64,000 nucleotides of DNA, from the NCBI GenBank assembly GCA_014529385.2, contig CM043964.1:137024529-137088528 (forward strand), given 5' to 3'. The notes below the pieces were generated by a model that worked only from the letters and a program-made list of their open reading frames with translations, was not told where the DNA came from and made no database searches. Positions 33,288 through 45,279 of this stretch are shown piece after piece; positions within the stretch are counted from its first letter, which is position 1, and each line of letters opens with the position of its first letter. This stretch comes from Adiantum capillus-veneris (taxonomy: Eukaryota; Streptophyta; Polypodiopsida; Polypodiales; Pteridaceae). The position numbers and the translations under genes were made by a program.

Positions 33288-34732
33288 TGTACATTATCCG
33301 CATACAACAAAAACATGATTACCGCATTGCAAATAGTGACCTCTTCAATGCCTTCTTCTTGCATAAATTTAAGTACCATTTGTTCCAATTGATTGATGCA
33401 TAGACCAAAGAGAGTTGGTGACAATGGACATCCTTGTTTAACCCCAATAGTGCTTACAAAAATTTCTGAAATTTCTCTTCCCATGCGCAATTGACAGATC
33501 ACCTTCTCATAGATTCGAGAAACCGTAAGCATAAACTCACTTGGCTCTTGGAGTTCTTCCATCCTTCTCCACAAATTGTTACGTGGAATCATATCAAAGG
33601 CTTTCTTAAAGTCCACAAAACAACAATACAATCGCTTGCCTTTCAACCGAATTTCCTCGATGAGAACACGAAGAGTGACAAGATGATCAATGGTGCTATG
33701 GCATTGACAAAAACCCGCTTGTCCCTTTGCACGCTTGTCATTCTCTTCAACCCAATCACTCAATTTCATCTCCATTATGCACCCAAACAACTTTGCCATA
33801 AGAGACCCAATCATTATAGTCCGGTAGTTGGTTACATTCTTTCCATCTCCTCCTTTATGCAAAGGCTTAACCCAATTAGTACTCCAATCACAAGGCATAC
33901 AATGTTGAAGTGCAAGGTTGAACATATCACACATCCACTCATGGGTAAAATCTCCCGTCCATTTGATCATCTCCGGCTTGATACCTTGAAGATCTCTTGC
34001 TTTGCAAGTGGCCAACTTTTCAAGCCCACCGCATACATTCTCAATAGTAAAAAAAGAGAGCATACATGGGAGTGAACCATAGAATGGCATTTTTTTAGCA
34101 TTTTCTTGCTCATATAATTGCCTACAATGTGTGTACATATCCACTAGATTCAAGTTACCAAAATTCTCAACCCGCTTGCCACTCAAGTTTCTCCAAAATC
34201 TTCCACATGCATGTGCCTTTTCTTGGACTTGAAAAACTTGTTGCTTTACTTCCCATCTTCTTCTCTTCTTTTGAATCAATGCCTTGTATGTATGCAAATG
34301 ACTTTGATAGTTGTCTTTGTCCATAGTTGCATCAATCTTTATCAAGGACTTTCGAGCATCTTGACATTCTTTATCAAACCACCTTTTGCATTATCTATCT
34401 TTGTTGTTGATACCATGGAGATGCTTTATGGCGAAGAATTCTTCCGTACAAAAAAAAAAAGCTTTCTTGAAAGCTTTCCATTTAGTTTCCAATGGTGCAT
34501 CATATTGAAGCTTTGTCATCCATAATTTTTTCTCAACCATTTCAATGTACATTGGTGCCCGTTTGAAATCCATACATAGTGATAACTTCTCTTTCCTTTG
34601 GCTGAGATTATCATGCTTAGTTCCTTCTCCACATGAAAGGTCAATACATAAGGTGCGATGGTTGGATTCCGGGGTCCATTGACCAAACATAAAAATCTTT
34701 ATGCGATACATGATGGCTTCAGAGAGTAGCAT
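33278..34732 (-). pseudogene. LINE reverse transcriptase
   Basis: The 355-codon frame 33278-34345 contains VKPLHKGGDGKNVTNYRTI, QAGFCQCHSTIDHLVTL, FVDFKKAFDMIPR and GVKQGCPLSPTLF, which are standard non-LTR RT blocks. The catalytic box reads LLYADN with a following frameshift, where YADD is expected. Loss of the second Asp would abolish activity. The segment 34391-34732 links endonuclease and RT. Confidence 0.85.
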
Positions 34733-34733
34733 A

Positions 34734-35628
34734 TCACACTATCCCCATTATGTCTCCTACATGTAAATCCATTGGTTCCACTCCACAAAGATACACCATT
34801 GGCAATGAGCATACCCGTGCTATTACACATGTGTAAAAGTAACTTTCCATAGTGATCCGGCTCTTTCTCATCCATTGAAGTACGATCATACAAGTGAACT
34901 TCCTCCAACTCCCTTGAAATGTATGGCATATCAACTTGTTGAGTATCATGTTGCAATGTTTTTGTGCGACATTATGTTAGTGCCAGAAAGCTATGTTGTA
35001 GACGTCCGTTTGATCTGTCCTCAAACATTCCCCCCTTCCTAATTTGTGCCGTCCCTTGACACGACCTTGTGTAGTGTTGTCATAGGGTTGTCTTCCGCTT
35101 TGTCTTCAAGGTTGGTCTTAGCTTCAAAAGTGCTTTGTCGTTGATGACACTCCCCCCTTCCCCAAATACAATAACATCACCTTCACCTTTGAAATAAGCA
35201 ATGTCCTCTTCTAAATCAGAAAATGGTTGATCCCTATCCATGCAAGCATAAAAGGGAGAATCATTATGAGGAATGTAGCAACCGGCTACAAAAATGGGTG
35301 CTCTTTTTTGTGTCATAATTTTCAGCCATACATAACGTTTGTACTTGTCATCTTTCACAATTGATACAAAATCTTCCAATCCTTTCTTAACCATACATGC
35401 TACCCCTCCTTGTCCTCTTCGTTGCTTGAGATTCTTTGACCACATCAATGAATGTACATTGTAATCCTCCAAGCCATTAATCCTTTGTGTATCATGCTCC
35501 CAAGTTTCAACAAGAAGTACAACATCGGCTTTGCTTGTTAGTTCATCAATGCCAACTCCCACATTCCATGGGTATCCATTACAATTCCAAAAGCATATTT
35601 TCAATTGTAACTCGGTCTCATAGGTCAC
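34734..35628 (-). pseudogene. LINE endonuclease, split by an insertion
   Basis: It starts near 35628 (MTYETELQLKICFWNCNG). The WNCNG and ETWEHD words match the metal-binding start of the exonuclease-endonuclease-phosphatase fold. GDVIVFG at about 35165-35185 should lead into the catalytic DFN motif but instead runs into foreign sequence. The C-terminal part resumes at 34956 with YGKLLLHMCNSTGMLIANG and SGTNGFTC. The enzyme nicks target DNA to prime reverse transcription. Confidence 0.75.
34968..35162 (-). mobile_element. 195-bp insert with B-family element ends inside the LINE
   Basis: On the minus strand it contains a purine tract followed by TGTCATCAACG (as at 29995-30015), about 100 bp of spacer, a second purine tract (AGGAAGGGGGGAA), then TGTTTGAGGACAGATCAAAC, which is the B LTR start. 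It then runs directly into reverse-complemented B LTR end sequence (compare 14090-14135). It is thus a tiny rearranged piece of a B-family 3' end. Confidence 0.7.
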
Positions 35629-35699
35629 GCATCCCTATTTGCTTGAGGGACTTGCCTCCTCCTTGGGCACATTTTCTTCAAGAGAGATCTCCAAATGGA

Positions 35700-35861
35700 A
35701 ATTGTTTGGAGCCCATCATATTCAACCGGAATTGTTGTGTTGCTATCTTCTCCTTCATAGTAGTCACCTACTTTGTTCAGAGGTATAGGCTCAAATTTCT
35801 TCTTGACTGAAGTGTTTTGCAATATTGGAACTTGGTTGGATATGGGCACGTTAATTCCCAA
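35700..35861 (-). pseudogene. Element D protease lead-in, cut by the LINE
   Basis: The minus-strand frame contains LNKVGDYYEGEDSNTTIPVEY, matching the lead-in of the element B protease. The catalytic Asp region should follow immediately, but the LINE begins there. Confidence 0.75.
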
Positions 35862-36017
35862 ATGTTTTAGATATTCTCAAACTTCTTTCTAGGCTTCAGG
35901 TATGTATTTAAGTACTTCTGTCAAAGGTATTGTACATCTCATTGGCGTAGATAATATTGCTAATAGATTAGAGATATCTAACGCAGGAGGCAAAGGAAAC
36001 TTTTGAGAAGGAAGGCA

Positions 36018-36990
36018 TCAAATTTCCAAATTGGCCTCATACTCTCCCTGATAAGAAGGTAAAGTTTTCATGGTATTAGCCTTACTTTCTACAGATTTTT
36101 CAGATCCTGCATCCCCATACTCAGACCATATCTCCAAGTCTAGCATTTTCTGATCAAAATCAATCTCTTCGAGAGGTGGATCAACAAGATCACTCTCTTG
36201 ATTTTCACGTAACTGCTTCGCAGTTTCCCATAGCCTGTTTCCCCAATCTTCATCCACTTTTGGAATGCTTGTATTTGGTATCATGCACCAAATGTTTTAT
36301 ACCACAATCAGCACAATACTTATTTAATGGAGGGATGATTGGTCCTGCAGGTCTGTCTTCCTTAGGATAAGGGCAATCAAGTATCCAATTATCCCCCCCA
36401 CACCTATAACATGGTCCTGATGGTGCTCCTTGAGGTGCAGCTTTATATGGTCTTGGCTCAAGCCCTACTGGACGTCGACCACCATTAGCTATGAACCACA
36501 GAGTATTATGATCCATTTGGTAGTGTCCTTCTAGTAGATTTGGTGTCAACTCCATGTTTCCCATGACGGAGGACATGGAGCCCGTAGTCATTTCACTAGA
36601 TTCCTCTCCATAGAGATTAACGGGAACCATAACCCCATCACTAGCATAGTCCTCTGGCTGTACATACCTCACTACTGCTGCACCTGGTAATGGTGGTTGG
36701 TTGCCTAGTGTACATGTTGTGCTCGTTTGACTGATATTGCCCCATATTTGGGATTCACTGGTCTTGGCATATATTGAGGAGCGTTTTGAACCCTTCCCAC
36801 TTGCTGTGCATTGGCTTGTTCTCTTACGAATTGAATTCGGTGGTAACACACAGGAGTTTCATAATTTGTCCATTTTTGACAAAAGTCACACCACTTATCC
36901 GTTCTAGTCACTCTCTATTCTTGAAGATTTTGTTTTGGAAAACATTATGATGTCGGATGGTCCCCTCCACAGACCTCACATCGTATTAGA
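36018..36990 (-). pseudogene. Element D gag zinc knuckles and gag-pol linker
   Basis: Knuckle-like modules on the minus strand are CEVCGGDHPTS (about 36960-36990), CYRCGGDNWILDC (about 36370-36410) and CADCGIKHL (about 36290-36320). They match the modules of element B in order, with the second one carrying Asn where His is expected. The linker (36018-36284) has DEDWGNRLWETAKQ and YGDAG, equivalent to the B linker. Frames shift several times. Confidence 0.75.
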
Positions 36991-37288
36991 CATTGAGGTG
37001 GTCAGAATAGTTGGTTCATCTTCTTCATGACCATCTCCATAATATCCTCAGCTTCATTGCTACGATATTTACCCGTTTCATTAGAGCTTCTGGTGCTAAT
37101 TGAATCTGTTCCTGAGATTGGTTTATCCTTACCATATATGTCACGGTTATCATCAAGATCAATTGCCTCATAGATGCAATTGTTAAGAAGTTTGTACTTC
37201 TTTTTGTAGAGGTCCGCATGCAGAGATTTGTCCATTAATCCTTCCAAAAAAAATGAGACTTGTTTCTCTTACGAGGGAAGCTCTTTCT

Positions 37289-37624
37289 CTAGACATATTG
37301 GCGTAGCCTGTTTGCACAATCTCTAACTGATTCCTTGGTGATTAATGTGCTTACACTATGCTTAATTCCTATCTTGGTAAAGGCTCCAATGAAATCCCTT
37401 TCCAAGGTTTCAAAATTGTAATAAGCACATGTGTCTAGGGTTTGAAACCACGATAGCGCTTTCCCTTCTAAAGTAAATCCAAATCCCTCTTTAAGAACAT
37501 GAAGATCAGTGACCTCCTCCGCTCTTACCACTTGTTTAAAATATGCCAGGTGATTGTAAGGATCTCCCGAGCCATTAAATTTATTGCCCACTTTTGAAAA
37601 TGTTTTGGTCTCATCTTGCTTCAT
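37289..37624 (-). pseudogene. Element D gag core
   Basis: A 111-codon minus-strand frame contains DPYNHLAYFKQVVRAEEV, LEGKALSWFQTLD and LERDFIGAFTKIGIK. This is the retrotransposon gag core and is clearly related to element B at 17590-17810. A Pro/Gly-rich stretch (37621-37878) precedes it. Confidence 0.85.
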
Positions 37625-38692
37625 GTGGGTACCCCCATGGATCCTCCCAGCCTAAAACCTGAGATCATCAATGGAGTGTGTACTGAGGTCATGGGTAGTG
37701 GTCTTAATGGCACTCTGGTTGTTGCCGGATGACCACTCGATGCATGCATAGTTTCCGATCCCGCTAGTCTTAATCCACTTGTCCCAACTGGTGGATTCCT
37801 CATATCTACAAATGAGACTATGTGAGCACTGGCTGTGGGTCTAGGAATGGGAAAAGGAGGTGCACTTGGGGTAGGCATATGGATCTCCCCAGCAGTTCTA
37901 TATACAAAATGAGAGGTTCCTACTTCCTCTTCTCCTACCCTTGTTATGGGGTGCTCCCTAATAAGTAAATTTTCTTACCTCACTAGACAACATTAAGTCC
38001 CACTCCAATCCATACTTGTGTAGGAAAATGGTGTCTCTGTAAGCTCCTACGGTGGTATCTACAAATACATATAGCAACTTATCTTTTGTGATGTACTGGT
38101 CTGGAGGGTGATTCCTTAAATAGAAGAATTTCGATCCTATGTCTTCTCGTCTGTACAAAACTTTGGAGGTATCATCTATGAGAACTCATCGAGCCCAAAT
38201 AGTACTCACCATCCGTAGTAGTGGGTTTTCTGGTACAAACAATTTTTCTTCTATCATCCTTGTTTCATTAGGTATGGGATTGCCCAAGCTATCTACCTCA
38301 TCTAGGTTTGCTACAAGAATATACATACTCCCATCTCTCCCCATGTAATGATCACCCTGAAAATTCACCCATGGTGCGTGAAGAGAAGGAAGATCCTCTA
38401 CTTTGACCACAAATCGATTGATAAAGTCTTTGTAAATTTTTGCACCATATGTGTTTTCAGAGTGATAGCGTAGATGACTATCATACTCTAAGTCAATTGC
38501 TATTCCTAAAGATTGATGAGAAGAGGTAGCATCCATGCTTGAATCAAAAAATATATCTTGATTCTGACCCTCTTCCAAGTGTGTACCTAAGCTCGGAGTT
38601 CTGGCTATGCTCTCCTGTGTAGACCCCCCACTCCTAAGGTTAGGAGCTATTGGATTTCCTGATCTATATAATGTTCCTAATCTAAGGTTCAT
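37621..38692 (-). pseudogene. Element D gag N-terminal region
   Basis: Frames at 38186-38692, 37958-38158 and 37621-37878 form a broken N-terminal domain. The middle piece (YRREDIGSKFFYLRNHPPDQ, then DKLLYVFVDTTVGAY) parallels the element B segment FYRCVVSYAGELTTHKNLYAF. The first frame starts just after the palindrome leader, the expected position for gag. Confidence 0.7.
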
Positions 38693-39065
38693 AAAGCCTT
38701 TAAGTACAACTAGAAAAGGGAACTTGTACCTTGTTTATTGCCAAGCCGCTCAATCTGTCGTGATCTGTTTGTCATCTCAATACGTTCAATCTGCAATCAA
38801 GAACTAAATTCTAAGCAGTGTTTGGCTTCTTCCTCAAGTTGAATGTGTGCATCTACTACTATATTGGTACTTTAGTTGTTGCATCAAAGAATGTGTGTGT
38901 CTAAATTTACTGAAAACTGTTTGTGCTGTCAAACTGACTAGCTTCACTAAACTGATGATATCTTGCGATCCGAGAGGAAATTTTCAGACCCGCAAAGACC
39001 GTCAGACTCTTGAGATCAAGCTCTACAGCCCTAGCATGTTAGATGACCTTGTTATGTAGGATGGC

Positions 39066-39642
39066 AAGAGATCGTGATCTCTTACCCTGTGAGAACAGTG
39101 ATATGTTTTGATGAGCCTACCTTGTACTTCTTGATGCTAAAGGCACTGTGAGTATGTCCTTTTCCACAAAAATAACTCCATGAGCCTGATTAATGCTAAA
39201 CAGTGTCTATTTTAGAAGTTTTGAAGCTGTTTGCAAGCAATTTAATGACTTTCTTTAATTTGATTCATTCCCCACTTAGCAAGAGTATCTTTTAAGCCTA
39301 GAATAACAACATAACCACTTCAAAGTCTGGCAGTATGAAGACTGACAAGAGATCGGGATCTCTTGCTCTATACACAGTGACCTATTGTGGCTTGACAGAG
39401 TGGTTGTCCACATGCAATTGAGTATGTTAAGTGTGTTTTCAATCAAGGATGGGCTTAATGAGCATGCTAAATCCAGTAATTTCAGTTGAATAGCAGTCAG
39501 AGGTTCTAATATGCAGATCACACACAAATTATGAGTTTCTTTTCAGAGTTAACATGACCAGTATGCTTAATAGACCTACCCCAACACATTCATGCAGATA
39601 AAAGGTATCAGTATGATGAATGGTAAGAAATCGCGATCTCTT
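39066..39642. repeat. Element D palindrome array (AAGAGATCGCGATCTCTT)
   Basis: Copies are at 39066-39083 (core GATCGTGATC), 39347-39364 (core GATCGGGATC) and 39625-39642 (core AATCGCGATC), spaced 281 and 278 bp. A further degenerate copy may lie near 38957 (TCTTGCGATCCGAGAGG). The core is the same as in element B but the arms are AAGA/TCTT in place of CATG/CATG. Sequence between copies is not coding. Confidence 0.85.
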
Positions 39643-39699
39643 ATTTTAGGCCAAAATTACAGCTGTCAGATCCTGCTTTTTACCATGGCTCAATCATGC

Positions 39700-40115
39700 A
39701 AAAATAAGTTGTTCTATCATGTCATAATCATTCTCAACAGTTTTTAGCTCAATCAAACAAGCCGAACACCATATACGAATACTTTTCTAGTTTTATGGTT
39801 GAGACTCTCCTTTTATGGTTTTGGACCCTTTTTGCAGGATCGGTGAGACCTACCCTACCTACTCCTAATGCGGAAATAAATGTAAAATGACCGAAAGGAC
39901 TAAACAACAAAATAACTATGGCACTCTTGGCTACAATGCGGAAATTCCACATTTTGTACACCAAATCAAGTATTCAAAACAATTCAAATCACATGATTCA
40001 ATCAAATAGCTACATGGACAAACAAACAAAATTCACACTATGCAAACTTTGCACACATGTAACAAATCTTATAGCTTACTCTTGACAAGTTAGAACCTAT
40101 GCTTGATCTCTTGGG
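39700..40115. other. Unassigned stretch right of element D
   Basis: AT-rich, no gene recognised. It may be more of the D leader, but no further palindrome or primer-binding site is visible. Confidence 0.35.
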
Positions 40116-40570
40116 AAGCTTGTTGGCACCTGTACAAAGTAAGCATAGGTGGGTAACTCAAAGGAAAAAGGGGCATTGTAAAGTGAACATTACCATATGG
40201 TTCTCTCTCTTGGGAAGCAGAATTTGCCTTGATCTTGCCCAAACTTTTGGAAGTCAACACAAACCGCTTTAATGTGTTGTGCACCAATGTTGCAAGTAAG
40301 ATGAATCATGGTCAAATTCATGCATGAGTCAGCACAAACTTCTTTAACAAACTAAGCATAGGTGGGTAAAGCTTGTTGGCACCTGTACAAAGTAAGCATA
40401 GGTGGGTAACTTGAAGGAAAAAGGGGCATTGTAAAGTGAACATTACCATAGGATTCTCTCTCTTGGGAAGCACAATTTGCCTTGATCTTGCCCAAACTTT
40501 TGGAAGTCAGCACAAACCTATGTTGCAAGTAAGATGAATCATGGTCAAATGCATGCATGAGTCAACACAA
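40116..40570. repeat. Direct duplication of about 253 bp
   Basis: Two tandem copies start at 40116 and 40369 (AAGCTTGTTGGCACCTGTAC). The second has an internal shortening around 40510. No coding meaning was found. Confidence 0.85.
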
Positions 40571-40911
40571 ATTTCTTTAACATATTGTGCACCTACACTG
40601 CCGGTAAGATGAATCATGGTTAGATTTACATGTGAGATTCACAAGCTTCAATGTCCATCCAAAACGATGCTCTAAGTTAGCATGGATATATAAAAAACAA
40701 AAATAGAAATATTTTTTAGCTTGATTATGAACAGGAAATATAGGAAAATCTTAGAATTTCTAATAAAATTAACCCATCAATGGGTTTAAAAACTAGCTAT
40801 GTGTGTAGATAAGATGAATCATGGAAGATACTTATAGGATGGGTATATTAATAAAACCAAAAATAAAGCAACTCAATCATGACTTGAAAATACACAAAAA
40901 GCTTGGCATTT

Positions 40912-41511
40912 CTAATAAAATTGACCCGCTCTCAAGTTGTGTTTGCTCAAAGCAATTTCACTTGACTTTTTATGTATCTCAAAAGACAGCATCTTGAGAA
41001 GAAGCCCTTCAAGTACTTGTTGTGTCTTCAAACTAATACTCGACATGGCATATATATTCATAAGAGCATTGCTTACCACAATATTGTTTTGCAGCAACCC
41101 GTGCTTTGAAATCTTGTGTTTTCCCTTGTCAGCTCCTATTGTAGAATTTGCTTTCAAGATGCACCTGCTTTGCTGTGCAGGTACTTCACAGGGAAGGATA
41201 TTCTCATGTTGTATTTGTTCAGTGTAGTTCAGAGTTTGCTCATCTTGTCCTTGTAATTAGTGCATTCAAAGATACAATATTTCAAGAAGATGGTCCTTCA
41301 AGCAATTATTATGCTTTTGTAACATTAATGGAACGTGATTTAAGACGCTCCAAAAGACTATATCTTGCAATAAGTGCATTTCAAGATACAAGATTCCAAA
41401 AAGATAGCTCCTCAAGTGATTGTTATGCCATTGCAATAGCAGTGAGACGTGCTTTGAAATTGTCTTTAAAGAGAATATTTGACAACATAATATGCCTATA
41501 AATAGTAGCAC
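40912..41511 (-). pseudogene. Pentatricopeptide-repeat (PPR) gene remnant
   Basis: On the minus strand, KHKISKHGLLQNNIVVSNAL followed by MNIYA (about 41040-41120) resembles the PPR pattern of a Gly-Leu turn, NIVV, NAL and MYAK. Two further frames upstream include NLVS-stop-NALIARYS and NIVSLNALITR, matching the VSWNALI signature of PLS-type PPRs, with a TGA in place of Trp in one. The pieces lie in different frames, so this is a decayed gene. Intact PPR proteins edit or process organelle RNA. Confidence 0.5.
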
Positions 41512-41519
41512 AAGTCAAT

Positions 41520-44500
41520 TACATTAAAGTATATCTTTTAACAAGCTCTTAATATCACAATACTAATGTTCTTAAGAAAACATGTTATTTTATAGATGAT
41601 CTTAGGTAATTTATGGTAGGCTATTGAATTAGAGATTAGATTCAATTTACAAGGTGACAAGGTTGTTGTATGATAAATCATTGTATCTCTTGCTGAATTG
41701 TAAGTTTTTGTTCTTGTTTGAGCAATAGAAAATTGTAAATCAATTGTTCTAGATTATCAACAACTGAATTTCTCATTAAAAAATGCTCAAGAAATTTCCT
41801 CTTTTTTTCTGGCTTTTGCAATATATCATATGAGAACTATTGTGGCAAAACTTGTCTCAAAGAAGAATTATCTTGAAAAAATTAGTATGAGTTTTTTGTC
41901 ATCTTAAGTTTAATATGCTAGTACAACTGCAACATGATCTAACTAATAAATGGGTATATTATTAATTAAAGGTTTTTCAATGAAAGTATTTGTCCATATA
42001 TGGTTTATTAAAGTTTCTGCTTTTGTTGTTAGTATGAGTTTTTTATCACAAATCCTTTTGTGGCCATGATTGAAGATAAGTTTATGTGTGTTTTATCTTT
42101 TTTTTAGCATATCTATATTGAAATCACCTAAGATGAATATTGGTATTGTCGATGGTATCTCATATTACAAGTTTTGAATTTTAGTAAAAAACCAATCTAT
42201 ATTTCCATTAGGTGGAGAGTACATGCCAATTATATAAAGCGTTTTTTGCTTGTGTACTTTCAATAGTAACTTTAATTATATTGTAGTCATTTTTGCACTT
42301 CAATAGTAACTTTAATTATATCATAGTCATTTGTGCAAAATATTCTCATCTCTCAAAAATTGAAATACTTATTAAATATGATTGATGTATAGTATTTGCT
42401 ATTAGTAGTAATAATATTCTTATTTTTGAAGTACGTGTGAATATCATATGTATATAGTTCTGCCATGCAACACACACACACACACACACACACACATCAC
42501 AATCATGAAATAGCAAATCCAATAGAGAGAAGAAGTGATCCCTTGCATTAAAATGAAATATCTATACATAGCTATAAAAAGTTCAAGGGTCTTCGTGATC
42601 TCCTTTACTAAGCACTCCAAAGAATGCACTCAAAGAATAAAGTTCACACATTACATGTTAGCTTTTATACCTAGTATATGATCTTCATTTGCTACTAATA
42701 AAAGCTACAAGTTAGGGCTAATAAGAGCCCCTCAATGAACCTTTTATGATTTAGAGTTTAGACTTCATGAAGCACATCAAGATAGAGACCAAAATTTTAG
42801 AGCATAATATATGTTATGGGAACACATTAGTACATTAGGTGGGAAAAGGGAATTGCCCTTAGGGGATAACTCCACAAGCTCAATGACAAAGATCCAATAT
42901 TACAAAACTATGGCCAGTTTGGGTCTCTAGATTTTAGGAATGCGCTTCTTTAACAAGGTAGTAAAGGAACTATCCAAAACTAGATAAAAGATGTCAACTA
43001 CATATTATCCACAATGTTGTGGCCAAGGAAAATCCAACAATAAAAGACTATTGTAGACCTTAAAAAAGATATACTAAAATAAATAAGAGTAGTGTGGTTA
43101 CCATAGAATTTATGGTGGCTAGCATCAAAGTTGCACTAAAGGAAAGGGTACCCATGAAAGAGAGAAGGAAGGAGAGATTGCAATGCCTTATTTAACTCAA
43201 AGAGGTTAGACTAAAAAAGCAATATATTATCAAACAAAGTGCAAATCCCAATGGGTTGATAGGAACAAGAAACAATGAATTTTCTCTCACTAGAATTTGA
43301 ATCAAATAGAAAGACAAGGAAAACACTGGAATAATGGAGATAATAAAGAGAACACACACACAATGTCAAAGCAACATAGAGGAAAATTCAGATGATGGTC
43401 TTGCAAGAATCCATGTCATCAATGATGAAACATCAATTAAAGCAACCATTATCAAATACAAGCTTATAATTATGGAGAATGCATTGACAATCACATCAGC
43501 ACCTAGAACATGCTTGTAGCTAACAAGAAAAAACACAAGAAAGAGTGCACCTAGAAAATGCTTGTAGTGGTAACCAACAAAAAAAGCACAAGACAGAATG
43601 CACACACTCTTATTTTTGAAGCACATATTAATTAGCTCATAGGCAACCCATACAAGCACAATGCTGCAAAGAAAGGCATTCAAAGGCTTGCATCCATAAC
43701 CTTCTGCCCTCTAATTAACCTCCTCAACCATCAAAATCCCAAAGGTAAGAAGTGGCTAGAAGGTCACTTGCTTAGAAGGAGCTTGCCAGATGCAATAATG
43801 ATTGAGTGTAGACAACAAACAGGTGCGATAGAGCAACTAGTTTCACTAGCCTTTGTGTTCAAACAATATGATTGCTCAAATTTGTAAAATGCATAAATCC
43901 AAGGATGCACTAAACCTTAAGACAAGAGACATAATTGATTAACTTGAAGAAGAGGACAGCGCACATCATTGCAACAAAGACCAAATAGCTCTCTAAGTGC
44001 TCCTCTAGGCTTTGACCAACAAACAAACGCAGGTGGAGAGGTTGAGGCCTTAAAATCCCTTAACACCCATACAAGAGAATAAAAGACCGAGAAATGGAGG
44101 TAAAGAGAAAGTACGATTGACAATTCCCATTGAAAGGCAAGATAGGGGAGGCTAAGAAGAACTTGGTAAATGGAAGAAATCCAATGACCATCCTTGGCTT
44201 GGATAAGAAGTTGGATTTCTTATCTCTCTATCTCTCAAGAGGAGTGAAGTTGGAACAATGCAAAGCCAATCCTCCAAGGAAAACCCCACTACAAAAGTAA
44301 CAATCTCCACCAAGGACACAATAGGAAAAGGAAAAAGAGGCAAATCTTTATTAGTATTTTTTTCTAAACAAGGGGTTAGTAAGAATGAGAAATTTGGTGT
44401 TAGCACCATATTAGGATATGGCTAGTCCACACATAGACCTCCAAGAGCCAAAAATAATCAATGTAGTTTTTGATCGTCTGCCATCTAGATGTCTAGTCTT

Positions 44501-44830
44501 ATTTATACTTAACTATGTAGAGGAATCAAAACACTTAGTCCTCAAGAGGCCAAGGCCAAGGATGTTCAAGGAAAAACATAAAAATATAAGAACTCCTACA
44601 AGGTGGAGAAAGCACACAAAATAAAGCTCTTGGAAAAAGGAGAAGCAAGTTGTAAGTCCTCTATTGACTTTGTAAGAAGACTTAGAGCTCGATTTTTTTG
44701 TGTTGCCATCCTCTTGGATATGTGCAATACTAAATAGGCTCTGTACTGCAACTCAAGGACAAAGAGAGAGCTGACAATGGGGAGGATAACTAGGAATATT
44801 TAGACCCTATTTCTTTAATGCTTCTTTTCA
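41520..44830. other. AT-rich non-coding region
   Basis: No gene is supportable. It contains a 42-bp tandem pair at about 42255-42337 (CAATAGTAACTTTAATTATA), a (CA)n run at 42472-42494, and a short duplicated segment at 43500-43600. A hydrophobic 105-codon minus-strand frame at 43366-43683 lacks recognisable features. Confidence 0.5.
42472..42494. repeat. (CA)n microsatellite
   Basis: About 11 CA units. Confidence 0.9.
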
Positions 44831-44834
44831 TCGT

Positions 44835-44839
<5 letters not shown>

Positions 44840-44876
<37 letters not shown>
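44840..44876. repeat. (TC)n microsatellite
   Basis: About 18 TC units. Confidence 0.95.
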
Positions 44877-44878
<2 letters not shown>

Positions 44879-45059
44879 CATCAACTATGTATCAACTATT
44901 TTACCCACATTATGGCACTAGATGGAGCTAGCTAGATTTGCATTACATATTTGTATATTACCATACACATATAGATTGCATATTGAGCCCCTAGTAGTAG
45001 TGCTCCATCCCTTACATCATTCCCAAGAGTTCAGTCTTACATAGTTTTCCACCCCATCT

Positions 45060-45215
45060 TCAGGATATTGGTTGTTGATATTGTTGTTGTTATTTTGTCC
45101 TTTTTTTAATGGATATCTAGAGGAAATAGATAGTTTGTACTTTGATTTGTCTCATAGGTGGAGTTCGGCCTCTACTACACATTAATAAAGCTTTCTTGCT
45201 TGCTTTCTTTCTCTC
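45060..45215 (+). mobile_element. Possible truncated LINE 3' end
   Basis: TTGTTGTTGTTATTTTGTCC is followed by a short unique stretch and CATTAATAAAG, then TC/CTTT-rich sequence. The AATAAA signal followed by a pyrimidine tail resembles the LINE 3' end at 32098-32120. No coding part remains. Confidence 0.3.
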
Positions 45216-45279
45216 TCTATGGTGGCAGTAAAAAAGGGCATTGTTATGTTTATATCAAGCTCACAAGATAAAGACTTGT

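Larger units (their letters stand above)
32098..35700 (-). mobile_element. LINE (non-LTR retrotransposon), inactive, inserted in element D
   Basis: Minus-strand order is apurinic-type endonuclease, reverse transcriptase, and a C-terminal region with a CCHC-like motif. The 3' end at about 32100 reads GGTAATAAAATC and passes straight into (TC)n in place of a poly(A) tail. The 5' edge is within the protease lead-in of element D near 35700. A 195-bp foreign fragment splits the endonuclease at 34968-35162. Several frameshifts and a changed YADD box make it inactive. No upstream ORF1 was seen, so it may be 5' truncated. Confidence 0.8.
35700..39700 (-). mobile_element. Element D: Tat/Athila-like gypsy fragment (leader, gag, start of protease)
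   Basis: From right to left on the minus strand there is a leader with palindromes, gag, zinc knuckles, linker and the protease lead-in. It is related to element B in every domain but clearly diverged. Neither LTR nor primer-binding site was found to the right, and pol is lost where the LINE sits. Confidence 0.75.

Noticed and set aside
43366-43683. Hydrophobic 105-codon frame that could be a membrane protein
   Set aside because: It overlaps a duplicated AT-rich segment, has no family signature, and hydrophobicity follows from T-rich codons.
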